NCBI RefSeq assembly: GCF_052118625.1
Contig: NZ_JBQKGW010000004.1
Span: 132,455-196,454, forward strand
Length of the DNA: 64,000 nucleotides
Direction of reading: 5' to 3'
Source: Porcincola sp945869225
Lineage (GTDB): Bacteria > Bacillota > Clostridia > Lachnospirales > Lachnospiraceae
The translations under genes and the position numbers were made by a program. Under the pieces are notes generated by a model. That model had not been told where the DNA came from. It saw only the letters and a list, made by a program, of their open reading frames with translations, and did no database searches. Shown here piece by piece: positions 34,715 through 43,617 of this stretch (position 1 is its first letter; each line of letters starts with the position of its first letter).

Positions 34715-34733
34715 AGCAGTCAGGAGGCGGAAA

Positions 34734-35204
34734 ATGGAGCGTGTACGCAAGGTTCTTGTAGGGTTCTCTGAGGTGATTGAGGTCGTCCTCGCAATCGGGG
34801 TTGCGGTTCTTCTGGTGATGGATATTATCGGCCTTCTCCCGAAAATCGGGGCCTTCTGGGCTGTCCGCGGAGATGCCGAAGAATTCTCGAAGCTGCTCAG
34901 CTCCGTCCTGGGCATCGTGGTCGGCACCGAGTTCATCAAGATGCTGATCAAACCAACCTTCTCCAACGTCACGGAGGTACTGGTCTTTCTGATCGCCCGA
35001 CATGTCATTCTCTCGGAGGCGACGCCGACTGACAACCTGATCTCCGTCATCAGCATCGCGATTCTCTTCGCTCTTGAGTATTTCCTGTCCCACGAGGGAG
35101 CGGACAGCAGCCTCATGGCCGATGTCTCCAAAAAATTCCGCTCACGCCGGCGCTCCAGAGGTGCCGGCTCCCGTGAAGGCGACGACAGCGAATCTGACAA
35201 TTGA
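34734..35204 (+). CDS. PsiE-like small membrane protein
   Basis: A 156-residue protein with about four membrane helices, the first at IEVVLAIGVAVLLVMDIIG. TEFIKMLIKPTFSNVTEVLV and LIARHVILSE resemble the PsiE (phosphate-starvation-inducible) family, and a final helix contains ISIAILFALEYFLS. The C-terminal 30 residues are highly charged (RSRRRSRGAGSREGDDSESD) and cytoplasmic. Function of the family is unknown. CAGGAGGCGG precedes the ATG. It ends 7 bp before the stop of the convergent reductase gene. The family call rests on pattern only. Confidence 0.65.
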   Translation: MERVRKVLVGFSEVIEVVLAIGVAVLLVMDIIGLLPKIGAFWAVRGDAEEFSKLLSSVLGIVVGTEFIKMLIKPTFSNVTEVLVFLIARHVILSEATPTDNLISVISIAILFALEYFLSHEGADSSLMADVSKKFRSRRRSRGAGSREGDDSESDN

Positions 35205-35211
35205 TGCTTTC

Positions 35212-36126
35212 TCAGCCCCAGCTTTCCTCCATTCTCCTGACAGCGTCCAGATACTTTCTGTTGACAGGAGTGGGAATTCCATGTTTCTCACCGAGCTGAA
35301 TAACCGTCCCGGCAAACATATCGACTTCCGTCGGTCTTTTTGCCACGGCATCCTGCCGCATCGACGGATACCCATCCGGCTTCAGAGTCTTCTCCAGCTC
35401 AACACACCGGTTCAAGTCTTCCTGTGTCAGGTGAACCCCTTCTGCTTCCGCAATTCGGATAACCTCTGTCATCGCACCGATCATCTCATCCAGGATCGGA
35501 CCCGGCGCTGTTGCGTGCGCGTAGTCTGTCTCATAGACCGTGCATGCCTGGTTGATTCCGACATTCAGCATGAACTTATTCCACATACTCCTTCTGATAT
35601 CCGGGCAGACCTCATACGGGATCCCCGTCCTCTCCAGGAATGAAACAAGTGCCTGAAACGCGGGGTTCTGTTCCCCTTCCGTCACGCCGATCTGCAGCCG
35701 CCCCGGCTTTGTGTACCGCAGCGCCGTCCCCTCCCGCATCGCATCCATCCCGATCGCGACGCAGTCGATGACGTTCCTGCGCAGGTATGTCTGTGCCAGG
35801 ATATCCTCGCTGCTGATGCCATTCATAACAGAAATGATCACCGTGTCAGGTCTAACCGCCGGCTTCATTTCTTCGACAACGTCCTCCAGATCCTTGTACT
35901 TGACCGCCACAATCACCAGGTCATATGGCACTGCGTCCTCTGCTGCCTCGATCTGAAAGTGCTTTTCGATCCCATTCACGGAATATCTGTCCTGCTGATG
36001 CCGCTTTGCACGTTCCTGGTTCATCAGGAAGGTCACGGCATTCCCCCCATCCGCCTCCGCAATCTGCGAGCCAAACAGAAGGCCGAGGGCGCCCATTCCG
36101 AAAACTGCTGTCCTTTTGATTTCCAT
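35212..36126 (-). CDS. Ketopantoate reductase (PanE/ApbA) family protein
   Basis: A 304-residue NADPH-dependent oxidoreductase. The N-terminal Rossmann motif is VFGMGALGLLFGSQIAE. The conserved VAVKYKDLEDVVEEM and VISVMNGISSEDIL follow. The C-terminal helical domain has the catalytic-site region MWNKFMLNVGINQ and the PSMRQDAVAKRPTEVD motif with the Lys/Glu pattern of the family. It may make pantoate for coenzyme A or act on another 2-keto acid; no panB or panC gene is nearby. The ATG at 36126 is well spaced from GAGAGG; a GTG at 36132 is the alternative. Confidence 0.85.
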   Translation of the reverse strand: MEIKRTAVFGMGALGLLFGSQIAEADGGNAVTFLMNQERAKRHQQDRYSVNGIEKHFQIEAAEDAVPYDLVIVAVKYKDLEDVVEEMKPAVRPDTVIISVMNGISSEDILAQTYLRRNVIDCVAIGMDAMREGTALRYTKPGRLQIGVTEGEQNPAFQALVSFLERTGIPYEVCPDIRRSMWNKFMLNVGINQACTVYETDYAHATAPGPILDEMIGAMTEVIRIAEAEGVHLTQEDLNRCVELEKTLKPDGYPSMRQDAVAKRPTEVDMFAGTVIQLGEKHGIPTPVNRKYLDAVRRMEESWG

Positions 36127-36415
36127 CTCCACTGTCCTCTCTCAGTTGTCAGTGTCTTCTCTGGCCATCCGCCCATGACGGTCACGGTCAAGGTGCGGCA
36201 CTCCTTCCGGATGCTCTTTCGTCCTCCGAACACGCAAGCCGCAGCGGCCTGAGTCTGCCTTATTCTACCGCATTTTCCAGTCATTGTCGCATCCTGCCTG
36301 CAGACTTGAAAAACAGATGCGGCTTGTATAAAGTACCCGTATAAGATCATGGAGCCTCCGCCTGGCACCGCCCTGCATGTCGCCCTGCCCGGCAGCTCAC
36401 GAAAGGAACATATTT

Positions 36416-37582
36416 ATGAAATTTCTTCACCTTGCCGATCTTCATCTTGGCCGGTCTCTCAATGAGATCAGTCTGATCCCCGACCAGAAATACCTGCTTG
36501 ACCAGATTCTGGAGCTTTCCGCGCAGGAAAAACCGGATGCCGTCCTGATCGCCGGCGATGTCTACGACCGCGCTGTTCCTTCCGAGGAGGCCGTTGCGCT
36601 TCTGGACGGCTTTTTATCAGAGCTTGCCGCCATGCGTCTTCCGGTTCTTCTGATCAGTGGCAATCACGATTCAGATGAACGGCTGAATTTCGGCAGCCGG
36701 CTTTTGAAGGAGAGCGGCATATACATCTGCGGAAAGTATGACGGGACACTCCACCAGGTATCGCTCACCGATGGGTATGGCCCCGTCCACTTCTGGCTGC
36801 TTCCATACATAACGCGTGCCCAGGTACAGCATTTCTGGCCGGATGAGGACACCAGAACGTATGAATCTGCTGTCAGGACAGTTCTGCGCCACGCAGAGAT
36901 TGACTTTACAGAGCGCAACGTGCTTCTCGCGCACCAGTTCGTGACACCAGGGAAGGCCGGCAGCGGAGATCCGATCCTGGCCGGATCAGAAACTGCTGCC
37001 CAGAATGTCGGGACGATTGACCGGATCAGCAGCGATGTGTTTGATCACTTTGACTATGTGGCGCTCGGCCATATCCACAGACCGCAGAAGGTCGGCCGTG
37101 AGAGCATCCGCTACGGCGGCTCCCCGCTTCGGTATTCGTTGAGCGAGGTCGGTCAGGACAAGGCATATACCCTCGTCGAGATGGCGAATAAAGGGAGCCA
37201 TCCGGCTGTCACGCTCATCCCGGTGAAGCCGCTCCACGAAATGCGCCTGCTGAAGGGTCATTTTGAAGAGCTCATGAAGCCGGAAAACATCGAGTACCCG
37301 GACGATTACGTGTTCGTCACCCTCACAGACCGGACGCCTGTACCCGATGCATTTGCCGCCATCCAGGCGCATTACCCGAATGCCTGCGGCCTGCGCTATG
37401 AGCTGCCGGAATCATCAAAGGCAGCCCGATCCGAGAAAGGGATAAGTCCGGAAGGCGACAGCGTCCCGACCTTTTCCGATCAGATCCGCGCCTTTTACAG
37501 GCAGATTCTCGGCGAAGAACCGACTGATGAGGAAATGAAGATTCTGGAAAGTGCCGCGCGGGAAGCCGGCGTGGGGGACTGA
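36416..37582 (+). CDS. sbcD: SbcCD nuclease subunit D
   Basis: A 388-residue Mre11-like metallophosphoesterase that cuts hairpins and protein-blocked DNA ends with SbcC. Metal-binding motifs are all present: FLHLADLHLG, LIAGDVYDRAVPS, ISGNHDSDERLN, LLAHQFVTPG and ALGHIHRPQK. The capping domain follows. The ATG at 36416 follows AAAGGAACA; an earlier in-frame ATG adds 13 unrelated residues. It stops 3 bp before sbcC, so the two are one operon. Confidence 0.95.
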   Translation: MKFLHLADLHLGRSLNEISLIPDQKYLLDQILELSAQEKPDAVLIAGDVYDRAVPSEEAVALLDGFLSELAAMRLPVLLISGNHDSDERLNFGSRLLKESGIYICGKYDGTLHQVSLTDGYGPVHFWLLPYITRAQVQHFWPDEDTRTYESAVRTVLRHAEIDFTERNVLLAHQFVTPGKAGSGDPILAGSETAAQNVGTIDRISSDVFDHFDYVALGHIHRPQKVGRESIRYGGSPLRYSLSEVGQDKAYTLVEMANKGSHPAVTLIPVKPLHEMRLLKGHFEELMKPENIEYPDDYVFVTLTDRTPVPDAFAAIQAHYPNACGLRYELPESSKAARSEKGISPEGDSVPTFSDQIRAFYRQILGEEPTDEEMKILESAAREAGVGD

Positions 37583-37585
37583 CCA

Positions 37586-40500
37586 ATGAAACCACTCTAT
37601 CTGGAAATGACCGCCTTCGGTCCGTACAAGGACACGCAGCGCATTGATTTCACAACGCTGGGCACAGACGGACTGTTTCTGATCACCGGCGATACCGGAG
37701 CCGGGAAGACGACCATATTTGATGCCATCTCCTATGCGCTCTATGGGCTGACCAGCATGCCAGGACGTTCTGCCGGTTCAATGCGGAGCGACTTTGCGCC
37801 TGAAAGTCAGGCAACCATCGTCACATTCCGCTTCTCACACCGCGGGCGTCAGTATGAAATCATGCGTCAGCCTGCCTATACCCGACATCTTCTCCGGGGC
37901 GCCGACCGGTCAAAAACAACGACCGTTCCGGAGAAAGCAGAACTGACAGGAGATGGGATTCAGCCTGTAAGCGGAGCCAAAAATGTGACAGACCTGGTCC
38001 AGAATCAGATTCTCCATCTCGACCACAGCCAGTTCTGTCAGGTTGCGATGATTGCGCAGGGAGAGTTCCGGAAGGTTCTGACCGCCTCCACCGATGAGCG
38101 CACGAAGATCCTGCAGAAAATCTTTCTCACAGAAGGGTACCAGCGGATGAGTGAAATTCTGAAAACGCGTACCGCTTCTGCCCGGGCGCTGCGCGACAGA
38201 AGCGCCTCCGGCATCTCAGACCGGCTGCAGACCATCCGGCCAGGAGCAGAGAACGCCGAGGCGCTCTCGCAGTTTCAGTCCATCGCCTCGCCCGTCGACC
38301 TGCTCTCCCGCAGAGAACAGGTTCTCGGACTTCTGGACGACATCCTTCGATCAGATCAGGCGCTGTCAGCTTCCCTCGCTGAAGCGATCTCCCATCTTCA
38401 AATCGAGGCCGAAGCTCTGACCCGCCGTCTCGCACTGGCAGATTCGGATAACCGAAAACTGGATGAGTACCAGGCAAGCCAGACGATGAAAACACAGCTT
38501 GACGCGCAGACTCCTTCGATGGAGACGCGGCGGAAAACTCTCACTCTCCGGAAAACGACCCGCTACAGCGTCTATCCCTTCTATGAGCAGAAGCAGCGTG
38601 CCGGCAAAGACGCTTCCGCCTCCGCTGCCGCATATGCAAGAAGCCTGGCAGCTGTCTCTGAAGCGCAAAGACAGCATGAAGATGCTGAAAAACAATATGC
38701 CGCCGCGCAGACTGAAAAAGCGCTGCTTGACCAGAAGAAGCTGGAGCTGAGGCAGCTGCAGGATCAGATCCCGCTCTACAGCCGCAGGAATGCGCTGCAG
38801 GCTGACCTTGAGGCAGCCTCCGCAGCGCTCAGGCAGCTTGATGAAAAATCCCTCCTCCTTCAGACCAGGCTTCAGGATCATGATGCCCTGACCCGGAAGC
38901 TGAAGGATTATGTGACCAGATCAGCAGATGTTCCGCTTCAGAAGAAGGAGGCAGACGTCCGCCTCCAGACGCTCGAGAAGCAAAGAGAAAGCCTGCTGGA
39001 TCTGTGCAGACGGACCCGTCAGGCGGAAAAACAGCGCGTATCCTGGGAAAGGTCGAAAAAACAATATGTCTCTGTCAGGCGGCAGTACGACAGCCAATAT
39101 GCCGCACTGTCCGAGGCGGAGCGTCTATTGGAAATGAACCGCGCCGGTCTTCTCGCTCAGGAGCTGAAAGACGGTGCGCCCTGCCCGGTCTGCGGGTCAA
39201 CCGTCCACCCGCATCCGGCCTCTCCTTTCCTCCCGGATGCTTCAGACAGCAGGGTGACTGTCACAGATGAAACCGTCCGGTCCCTCCGCGCAAAGTCAGA
39301 TCTTCTTCGGCAGAAGAAGGATGAAGCAGCGACTGAAGCCGCCTCGCTGAAGGCTGCTGCCGGGACAGCTTCTGCCCAGCTGCGCGATGACCTTGTCAGA
39401 AACCTGTCGGCCATCCAGGCTGAAATCGGGCTGCAGGAGACAGAGATTCCCCCCGAAGAGGACATTCGGGACGACGAACGTCTGCCGCTGAGCCGACTTG
39501 AGACACTGCTCACCCAGCTGCAGGCTGCGCTCGATTCTTCAGCCGCAGCAGTCAGGCAGCAGGTAGAAACGCTTTCCCTTCAGCTTACAAATCTGCAGCT
39601 TGCCCAGAAAAGACAGGAGAAAGCGGATGAAGAAAAAAGACAGCTGGATACCCAGAAGGAAACGCTCCGGGCAGACAGAGAGGCCGTCGTGCAGCGGCAG
39701 ACTGCGTGCAAGGCCGCCCTTTCTGGTCTTCCTGTCCTCTCTTTCCCCACACTGAAGGAGGCGGAGGCTGCCGTAACAGCTGCCAGGGAGGTTTGTGAGC
39801 TGCTGTCGAGGCAGATCGAGGAGGCCGGACAGAAAAAAGAAGCGGCTGCGCGTGCGCTGGCTGCAAGTCTTGCTTCCAGCAAGGCTGCCGAAGCGCAGCG
39901 GGACAAAGACAGGCTCTCCGCCCTGGACGCTGCAGAGAAGCTCAACCAGAAGCTGAAAGAAACAGGCCTTCTGTCGGAGGAAACCCTGCTGGAGAACCTG
40001 TGTTCCGAGGAAGCGCTGAAAGAGGAGGAACAGGCGCTTTCTGCATTCGACCGGCAGCAGGCCGCCGCCACCGCCCGCCTGAAGGCCGCACAGACTGCCG
40101 CAAAGGGACTGGTCCGAACAGACCTCGGACAGCTCCGGGCATCCCAGACAGAACTTTCCACCCGCCTGGCAGCCCTCCGGGATAGAAAAGCGCGGACAGA
40201 GGGCAGAATAGAGAACAATGAATCCGTCCGAAACAGCATATGCGCGGAGTACAGCAGACTTCAGCAGCAGGAGCACAGCTATGAGATGCTCGACAAGCTC
40301 TACCGGCTTGTCTCCGGCCAGACCCAGAACGTGAAGATCACATTCGAGCAATATATTCAGGAAACAGGCTTCGATGAGATCACGCGTGCCGCCAATATCC
40401 GGCTGGATATGATCACAGACGGTCGGTACCGGTTCTTCCGCCGGGAGGAAATTGATGCCGGGAAGAAATCCAAGAATGCCCTTGCGCTGGACATCCTGGA

Positions 40501-40834
40501 CAACTACACCGGGAAAAAAAGACCGGTCAGCACCCTGTCAGGCGGAGAGAGCTTCAAAGCCTCCCTGTCCCTGGCGCTCGGTCTGTCGGACAGCATTTCT
40601 TCCAGAGCCGGCGGCATCACGATTGATTCGCTGTTCATTGACGAAGGCTTCGGCTCCCTCGACAAGCGTCAGTCCCTCTCCGATGCCGTGAACATGCTGG
40701 TCTCCCTCTCGACCCACCACAAGCTGATCGGTATCATCAGTCACTGCGATGAACTGAAGGAACAGATCCGGCGGCAGATCGTTGTCACAAGAGGCCGCGA
40801 CGGCAGCCATGTGCAGGTTGTCAGAGAGGACTAA
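37586..40834 (+). CDS. sbcC: SbcCD nuclease subunit C
   Basis: A 1082-residue Rad50-like SMC ATPase. Walker A is ITGDTGAGKTTIFDAISYAL near residue 33. The Q-loop region is DHSQFCQVAMIAQGEF. Two long coiled coils flank the zinc hook CPVCGSTVHP at about residue 533. The C-terminal half has the ABC signature STLSGGESFKASLSLALGL and Walker B DSLFIDEGFGSLD. The arms are rich in Ala, Gln, Arg and Leu heptads. It holds DNA ends for SbcD. GGGGGAC upstream is the ribosome binding site. Confidence 0.95.
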   Translation: MKPLYLEMTAFGPYKDTQRIDFTTLGTDGLFLITGDTGAGKTTIFDAISYALYGLTSMPGRSAGSMRSDFAPESQATIVTFRFSHRGRQYEIMRQPAYTRHLLRGADRSKTTTVPEKAELTGDGIQPVSGAKNVTDLVQNQILHLDHSQFCQVAMIAQGEFRKVLTASTDERTKILQKIFLTEGYQRMSEILKTRTASARALRDRSASGISDRLQTIRPGAENAEALSQFQSIASPVDLLSRREQVLGLLDDILRSDQALSASLAEAISHLQIEAEALTRRLALADSDNRKLDEYQASQTMKTQLDAQTPSMETRRKTLTLRKTTRYSVYPFYEQKQRAGKDASASAAAYARSLAAVSEAQRQHEDAEKQYAAAQTEKALLDQKKLELRQLQDQIPLYSRRNALQADLEAASAALRQLDEKSLLLQTRLQDHDALTRKLKDYVTRSADVPLQKKEADVRLQTLEKQRESLLDLCRRTRQAEKQRVSWERSKKQYVSVRRQYDSQYAALSEAERLLEMNRAGLLAQELKDGAPCPVCGSTVHPHPASPFLPDASDSRVTVTDETVRSLRAKSDLLRQKKDEAATEAASLKAAAGTASAQLRDDLVRNLSAIQAEIGLQETEIPPEEDIRDDERLPLSRLETLLTQLQAALDSSAAAVRQQVETLSLQLTNLQLAQKRQEKADEEKRQLDTQKETLRADREAVVQRQTACKAALSGLPVLSFPTLKEAEAAVTAAREVCELLSRQIEEAGQKKEAAARALAASLASSKAAEAQRDKDRLSALDAAEKLNQKLKETGLLSEETLLENLCSEEALKEEEQALSAFDRQQAAATARLKAAQTAAKGLVRTDLGQLRASQTELSTRLAALRDRKARTEGRIENNESVRNSICAEYSRLQQQEHSYEMLDKLYRLVSGQTQNVKITFEQYIQETGFDEITRAANIRLDMITDGRYRFFRREEIDAGKKSKNALALDILDNYTGKKRPVSTLSGGESFKASLSLALGLSDSISSRAGGITIDSLFIDEGFGSLDKRQSLSDAVNMLVSLSTHHKLIGIISHCDELKEQIRRQIVVTRGRDGSHVQVVRED

Positions 40835-40877
40835 TCGGATGGCTCTGCCTCCGGGCAGCTGTTTACCGGGGAAAAAA

Positions 40878-40916
40878 ATCAGCACAGTCATGGCTGACGA
40901 GCCTCCCTGTGCTGAT
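40878..40916 (-). terminator. Terminator-like hairpin between sbcC and prsW, oriented against them
   Basis: ATCAGCACAG/CTGTGCTGAT enclose an inner GGCT/AGCC stem. A run of seven A on the left gives a U-tract only for minus-strand RNA. In the plus direction there is no U-tract. No minus-strand gene ends here, so it may stop antisense RNA. Confidence 0.55.
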
Positions 40917-40972
40917 GTAGAATAGCTTCAGGTACATTTCAGTTACGGTTACGGATCATAAGGAGGCGTTCC

Positions 40973-41707
40973 ATGTATTTCTTCATCCCGCTTGTCACCA
41001 TGCCATTCCTGTATCTTGCCATGATCTATATCGCAGCCGCCATCCTGCCGGCAATCCTGCTGATGCGCTACGTCTATCAGCAGGATTCCATCGAAAAGGA
41101 GCCGCCCCAGCTGCTGATCAGTCTTGCCTGGCGCGGCGTCCTTGCCGCACTGGCTTCCATCGTTCTGGAAATGATCGCACAGGGCATCCTGAATGTCACG
41201 CTGGATCCGAATGATCCGCGCTACCAATATGTCCTTGCCTTCCTGTGCGTGGCCGCGATCGAGGAAGGAACCAAGTTCTTCTTCCTGTATCGCCGGACCT
41301 GGCACGACCCGAATTTTAACTTCCGCTACGATGGAATTGTCTATGCCGTATTTGTTTCTCTGGGTTTTGCCGCCTTCGAAAATGTGAAATATGTCTTCAG
41401 CTATGGTCTTTCGGTCGCACTCCCGCGTGCCGTTCTCGCCATCCCCGGCCATATGGGATTCTCTGTCTTCATGGGTGTCTTCTACGGAAGGGCAAAGCTG
41501 AAATATGACATGGGAGACCGGTTCGGATCAACTCTGAATCTTATATTCGCGTATGTCTCGGCTGTCGCTCTCCATGGCATCTACGATTCCTGCTGCATGA
41601 GCGGCACAAAGCAGTCTACCGCGCTCTTCGTTCTCTTTGTCATCGCGATGTATCTGATCGTCTTCGGCCTGATCCGGCATGAATCCAGGCGCGATACGCC
41701 TGTCTGA
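40973..41707 (+). CDS. PrsW-family intramembrane metalloprotease
   Basis: A 244-residue polytopic membrane protein. PrsW signatures are present: AAIEEGTKFFFLY (paired Glu of the active site), RYDGIVYAVFVSLGFAAFEN, and a late His motif AIPGHMGFSVFMGVFYGRAK. B. subtilis PrsW cleaves the anti-sigma factor RsiW; the substrate here is unknown and no sigma/anti-sigma pair is in the window. AAGGAGGCGTTCC precedes the ATG. It is monocistronic, ending at a strong bidirectional terminator. Confidence 0.9.
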   Translation: MYFFIPLVTMPFLYLAMIYIAAAILPAILLMRYVYQQDSIEKEPPQLLISLAWRGVLAALASIVLEMIAQGILNVTLDPNDPRYQYVLAFLCVAAIEEGTKFFFLYRRTWHDPNFNFRYDGIVYAVFVSLGFAAFENVKYVFSYGLSVALPRAVLAIPGHMGFSVFMGVFYGRAKLKYDMGDRFGSTLNLIFAYVSAVALHGIYDSCCMSGTKQSTALFVLFVIAMYLIVFGLIRHESRRDTPV

Positions 41708-41828
41708 CCGAAAAATATGAATCCTATGGAAATGCAGAATCCCGATAACATTCGGTAAAGCTTGATATATTTTTTGAACAATATGTAAACTTCTCGAATG
41801 GAAAATACGTATTGTGTGTCCGACGTAT

Positions 41829-41872
41829 AAAAAATGAGGCTGTCGTATATCAATACGACAGCCTCACTTTTT
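41829..41872. terminator. Bidirectional terminator between prsW and the 49-aa gene
   Basis: A perfect 14-bp stem TGAGGCTGTCGTAT/ATACGACAGCCTCA with a 4-nt loop. T5 follows on the plus strand and T6 on the minus strand. It serves the convergent genes on both sides. Confidence 0.9.
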
Positions 41873-41902
41873 GTTTTCTCCTGTGCTAGCTCATCAGCCT
41901 GT

Positions 41903-42052
41903 TCACTTCCAGAGCCATGCAAACAGCCGTCTCCACATGCCGGCTGTTTTTCTCGGGAGTCCCTGGCTGCAGTAATCATACCGTTCGATTTTCTGCCAGT
42001 CAGGCACCCGCTGATAAAGGTCTGCGCTCATATAGGGTGTGAAGATTGTCAT
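41903..42052 (-). CDS. Small 49-residue protein, unknown function
   Basis: A short gene supported by flanking signals rather than homology. A near-perfect AAAGGAGG sits 9 nt before the ATG at 42052, a promoter with 17-bp spacing lies 48 bp upstream, and a shared terminator lies 30 bp downstream. The protein begins TIFTPYMSADLYQRVPDWQK, continues IERYDYCSQGLPRKTAGMW and ends RRLFAWLWK. It is rich in Trp, Tyr and Arg, basic overall, with one Cys and an aromatic amphipathic end that could bind a membrane. I do not recognise it. Confidence 0.65.
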   Translation of the reverse strand: MTIFTPYMSADLYQRVPDWQKIERYDYCSQGLPRKTAGMWRRLFAWLWK

Positions 42053-42099
42053 ATCTATCAGCCTCCTTTGTCCTCCTGACATCTCTTCCTTGCATACCC

Positions 42100-42128
42100 A
42101 TGATAGTCACTTGTCTGCACATATTCAA
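42100..42128 (-). promoter_or_regulatory. Promoter of the 49-aa gene
   Basis: TTGAAT and TATCAT with a 17-bp spacer on the minus strand. Confidence 0.65.
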
Positions 42129-42160
42129 CGTGTCCCTGACATAAAAATAACAATCTTTTT

Positions 42161-42190
42161 TTGTGCTGACAGCACAAATTGTGCTATGCT
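42161..42190 (+). promoter_or_regulatory. PucR-gene promoter with interlocked palindromes
   Basis: TTGTGC (42161-42166) and TATGCT (42185-42190) are 18 bp apart. Two palindromes share the spacer: TTGTGCTGACAGCACAA (42161-42177) and AGCACAAATTGTGCT (42171-42185). They are good candidates for an operator of the adjacent PucR protein or another regulator. Confidence 0.6.
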
Positions 42191-42262
42191 GAAGAACAGA
42201 CAAGCATCTGCGCACGGACACCATGCTTTCACGACAGACGGTTTAAAAAGGAGGCTTCGAAG

Positions 42263-43450
42263 ATGGGATTTACGGTTGAGGATATGCTGCTCGTCTCAAG
42301 ACAGCGGTACCAGATGAAGCTGATTGCAGGACAGGGAGGCTGGTCCAATTCCATCAGCTGGCTTTTAATGGTCGAGGACCTGACCATCGTCCAGCGGTTC
42401 AGCGGCAAGGAACTCGCCGTTACAACCTGCCTGGGATTTCAGGAGGAAGAAAAACTGCGCCTTCTGCTGGAGGAGCTTGTCCGCAGGCAGGCTTCTGGCC
42501 TGATTATCAATACAGGCTGCTATATCCGGGAGATCCCTTCCCACATTCTCCATTACGCGGACGCCAATGCGCTCCCGCTGCTCACTGTTCCCTGGGATAT
42601 CGAAATTGCCGACATGATCAAGGATCTGAGTATCCGGATCTTCCTGCAGGGCTCCACCGATGAACAGCTCTCCGCCGCATTCATAAAAGCTATCGAGGCA
42701 CCGGACGACTATGAAGCATACGCAAAAACGCTGCTGCCTCATTTCGATATCGAAGGCTCCTTCCAGGTCATCCTCCTTCATCGGAATGGGCTGGCGGAAA
42801 TGGACACGGTGGAGCGCAAGCGGATCGGTTACCGTCTGCAGCTTGCCCTGACGAACCTCACGCACAACGGTCATTTCTTCTATTACGATTCCAGCTTTGT
42901 CGTCATCATCAACGCGCTGAGCCCCGCCGCCACTGCAGAGATTCTTCGTCAGTTCCGCGCCAACATTGTCCGGAGAATCCCCGACCAGTCCTTCGTGATC
43001 GGAGTCGGAAGCGCGCTGACAGGTATCCGCTCCCTCCACCTCTCCTACCGCCGGGCGAAGGCTGCCGCCAGAATGTCGGAAGTCTTTCGAGCAGACGAAG
43101 GCCGGAATGGATTTATGCTGACCCAGTTCGACACGATGGGAATCTGGCGCCTTCTCAGCATGGTCTCCGACCAGCAGCTTCTTGCAGAATTTGAGGAGGA
43201 ATATCTAAAGGCGCTTGAGGACTATGATGCCGCCCACGATTCCGAATATGTCCGGACACTCGAATACTACCTGAAGTATAACGGCAGCATTCGGCAGGTT
43301 GCGGACGCGATGTTCATCCACCGCAACACCATCAGCTACCGGATGAACCATATCCGCGAGATCATCGGCAGCCCGCTCGACACAGAGGAGGAGCGGCTCT
43401 GCTGCCTGACCGCCTGCATGATCCGACGTATGCGGCAGGCAGCTCCCTGA
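42263..43450 (+). CDS. PucR-family transcriptional regulator
   Basis: A 395-residue protein. The N-terminal PucR domain is GFTVEDMLLVSRQRYQMKLIAG, with VEDLTIVQRFSGKELAVTTC. A middle GGDEF-like/CdaR region follows, and the C-terminal helix-turn-helix is VADAMFIHRNTISYRMNHIREI (key part FIHRNTISYRMNHI). This architecture controls purine breakdown and related nitrogen metabolism. The ATG at 42263 follows AAAAAGGAGG; the frame is open further upstream through the promoter. A nucleobase permease and a sodium symporter lie 3-6 kb away and are possible targets. A stem GTCCGCTG/CAGCGGAC at 43505-43528 may help end its transcript. Confidence 0.88.
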   Translation: MGFTVEDMLLVSRQRYQMKLIAGQGGWSNSISWLLMVEDLTIVQRFSGKELAVTTCLGFQEEEKLRLLLEELVRRQASGLIINTGCYIREIPSHILHYADANALPLLTVPWDIEIADMIKDLSIRIFLQGSTDEQLSAAFIKAIEAPDDYEAYAKTLLPHFDIEGSFQVILLHRNGLAEMDTVERKRIGYRLQLALTNLTHNGHFFYYDSSFVVIINALSPAATAEILRQFRANIVRRIPDQSFVIGVGSALTGIRSLHLSYRRAKAAARMSEVFRADEGRNGFMLTQFDTMGIWRLLSMVSDQQLLAEFEEEYLKALEDYDAAHDSEYVRTLEYYLKYNGSIRQVADAMFIHRNTISYRMNHIREIIGSPLDTEEERLCCLTACMIRRMRQAAP

Positions 43451-43569
43451 CCGTGCACAGCGAGACCCTGTCGTCCTGCTGCCTTTCCGGCAGCCTCCTC
43501 ACAAGTCCGCTGTGAGGCCGCAGCGGACACCGCGCCAGCTTTCCTCCGACGACGCCTGACCCCCGCGTC

Positions 43570-43604
43570 AAAAAACGCGCACGCTTTTTTGTTAAGCGTG
43601 CGCG
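43570..43604 (-). terminator. Intrinsic terminator of pyk
   Basis: An 11-bp stem CGCGCACGCTT/AAGCGTGCGCG followed on the minus strand by U6, 14 bp past the pyk stop. Confidence 0.9.
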
Positions 43605-43617
43605 CAATTCTCTGGTA

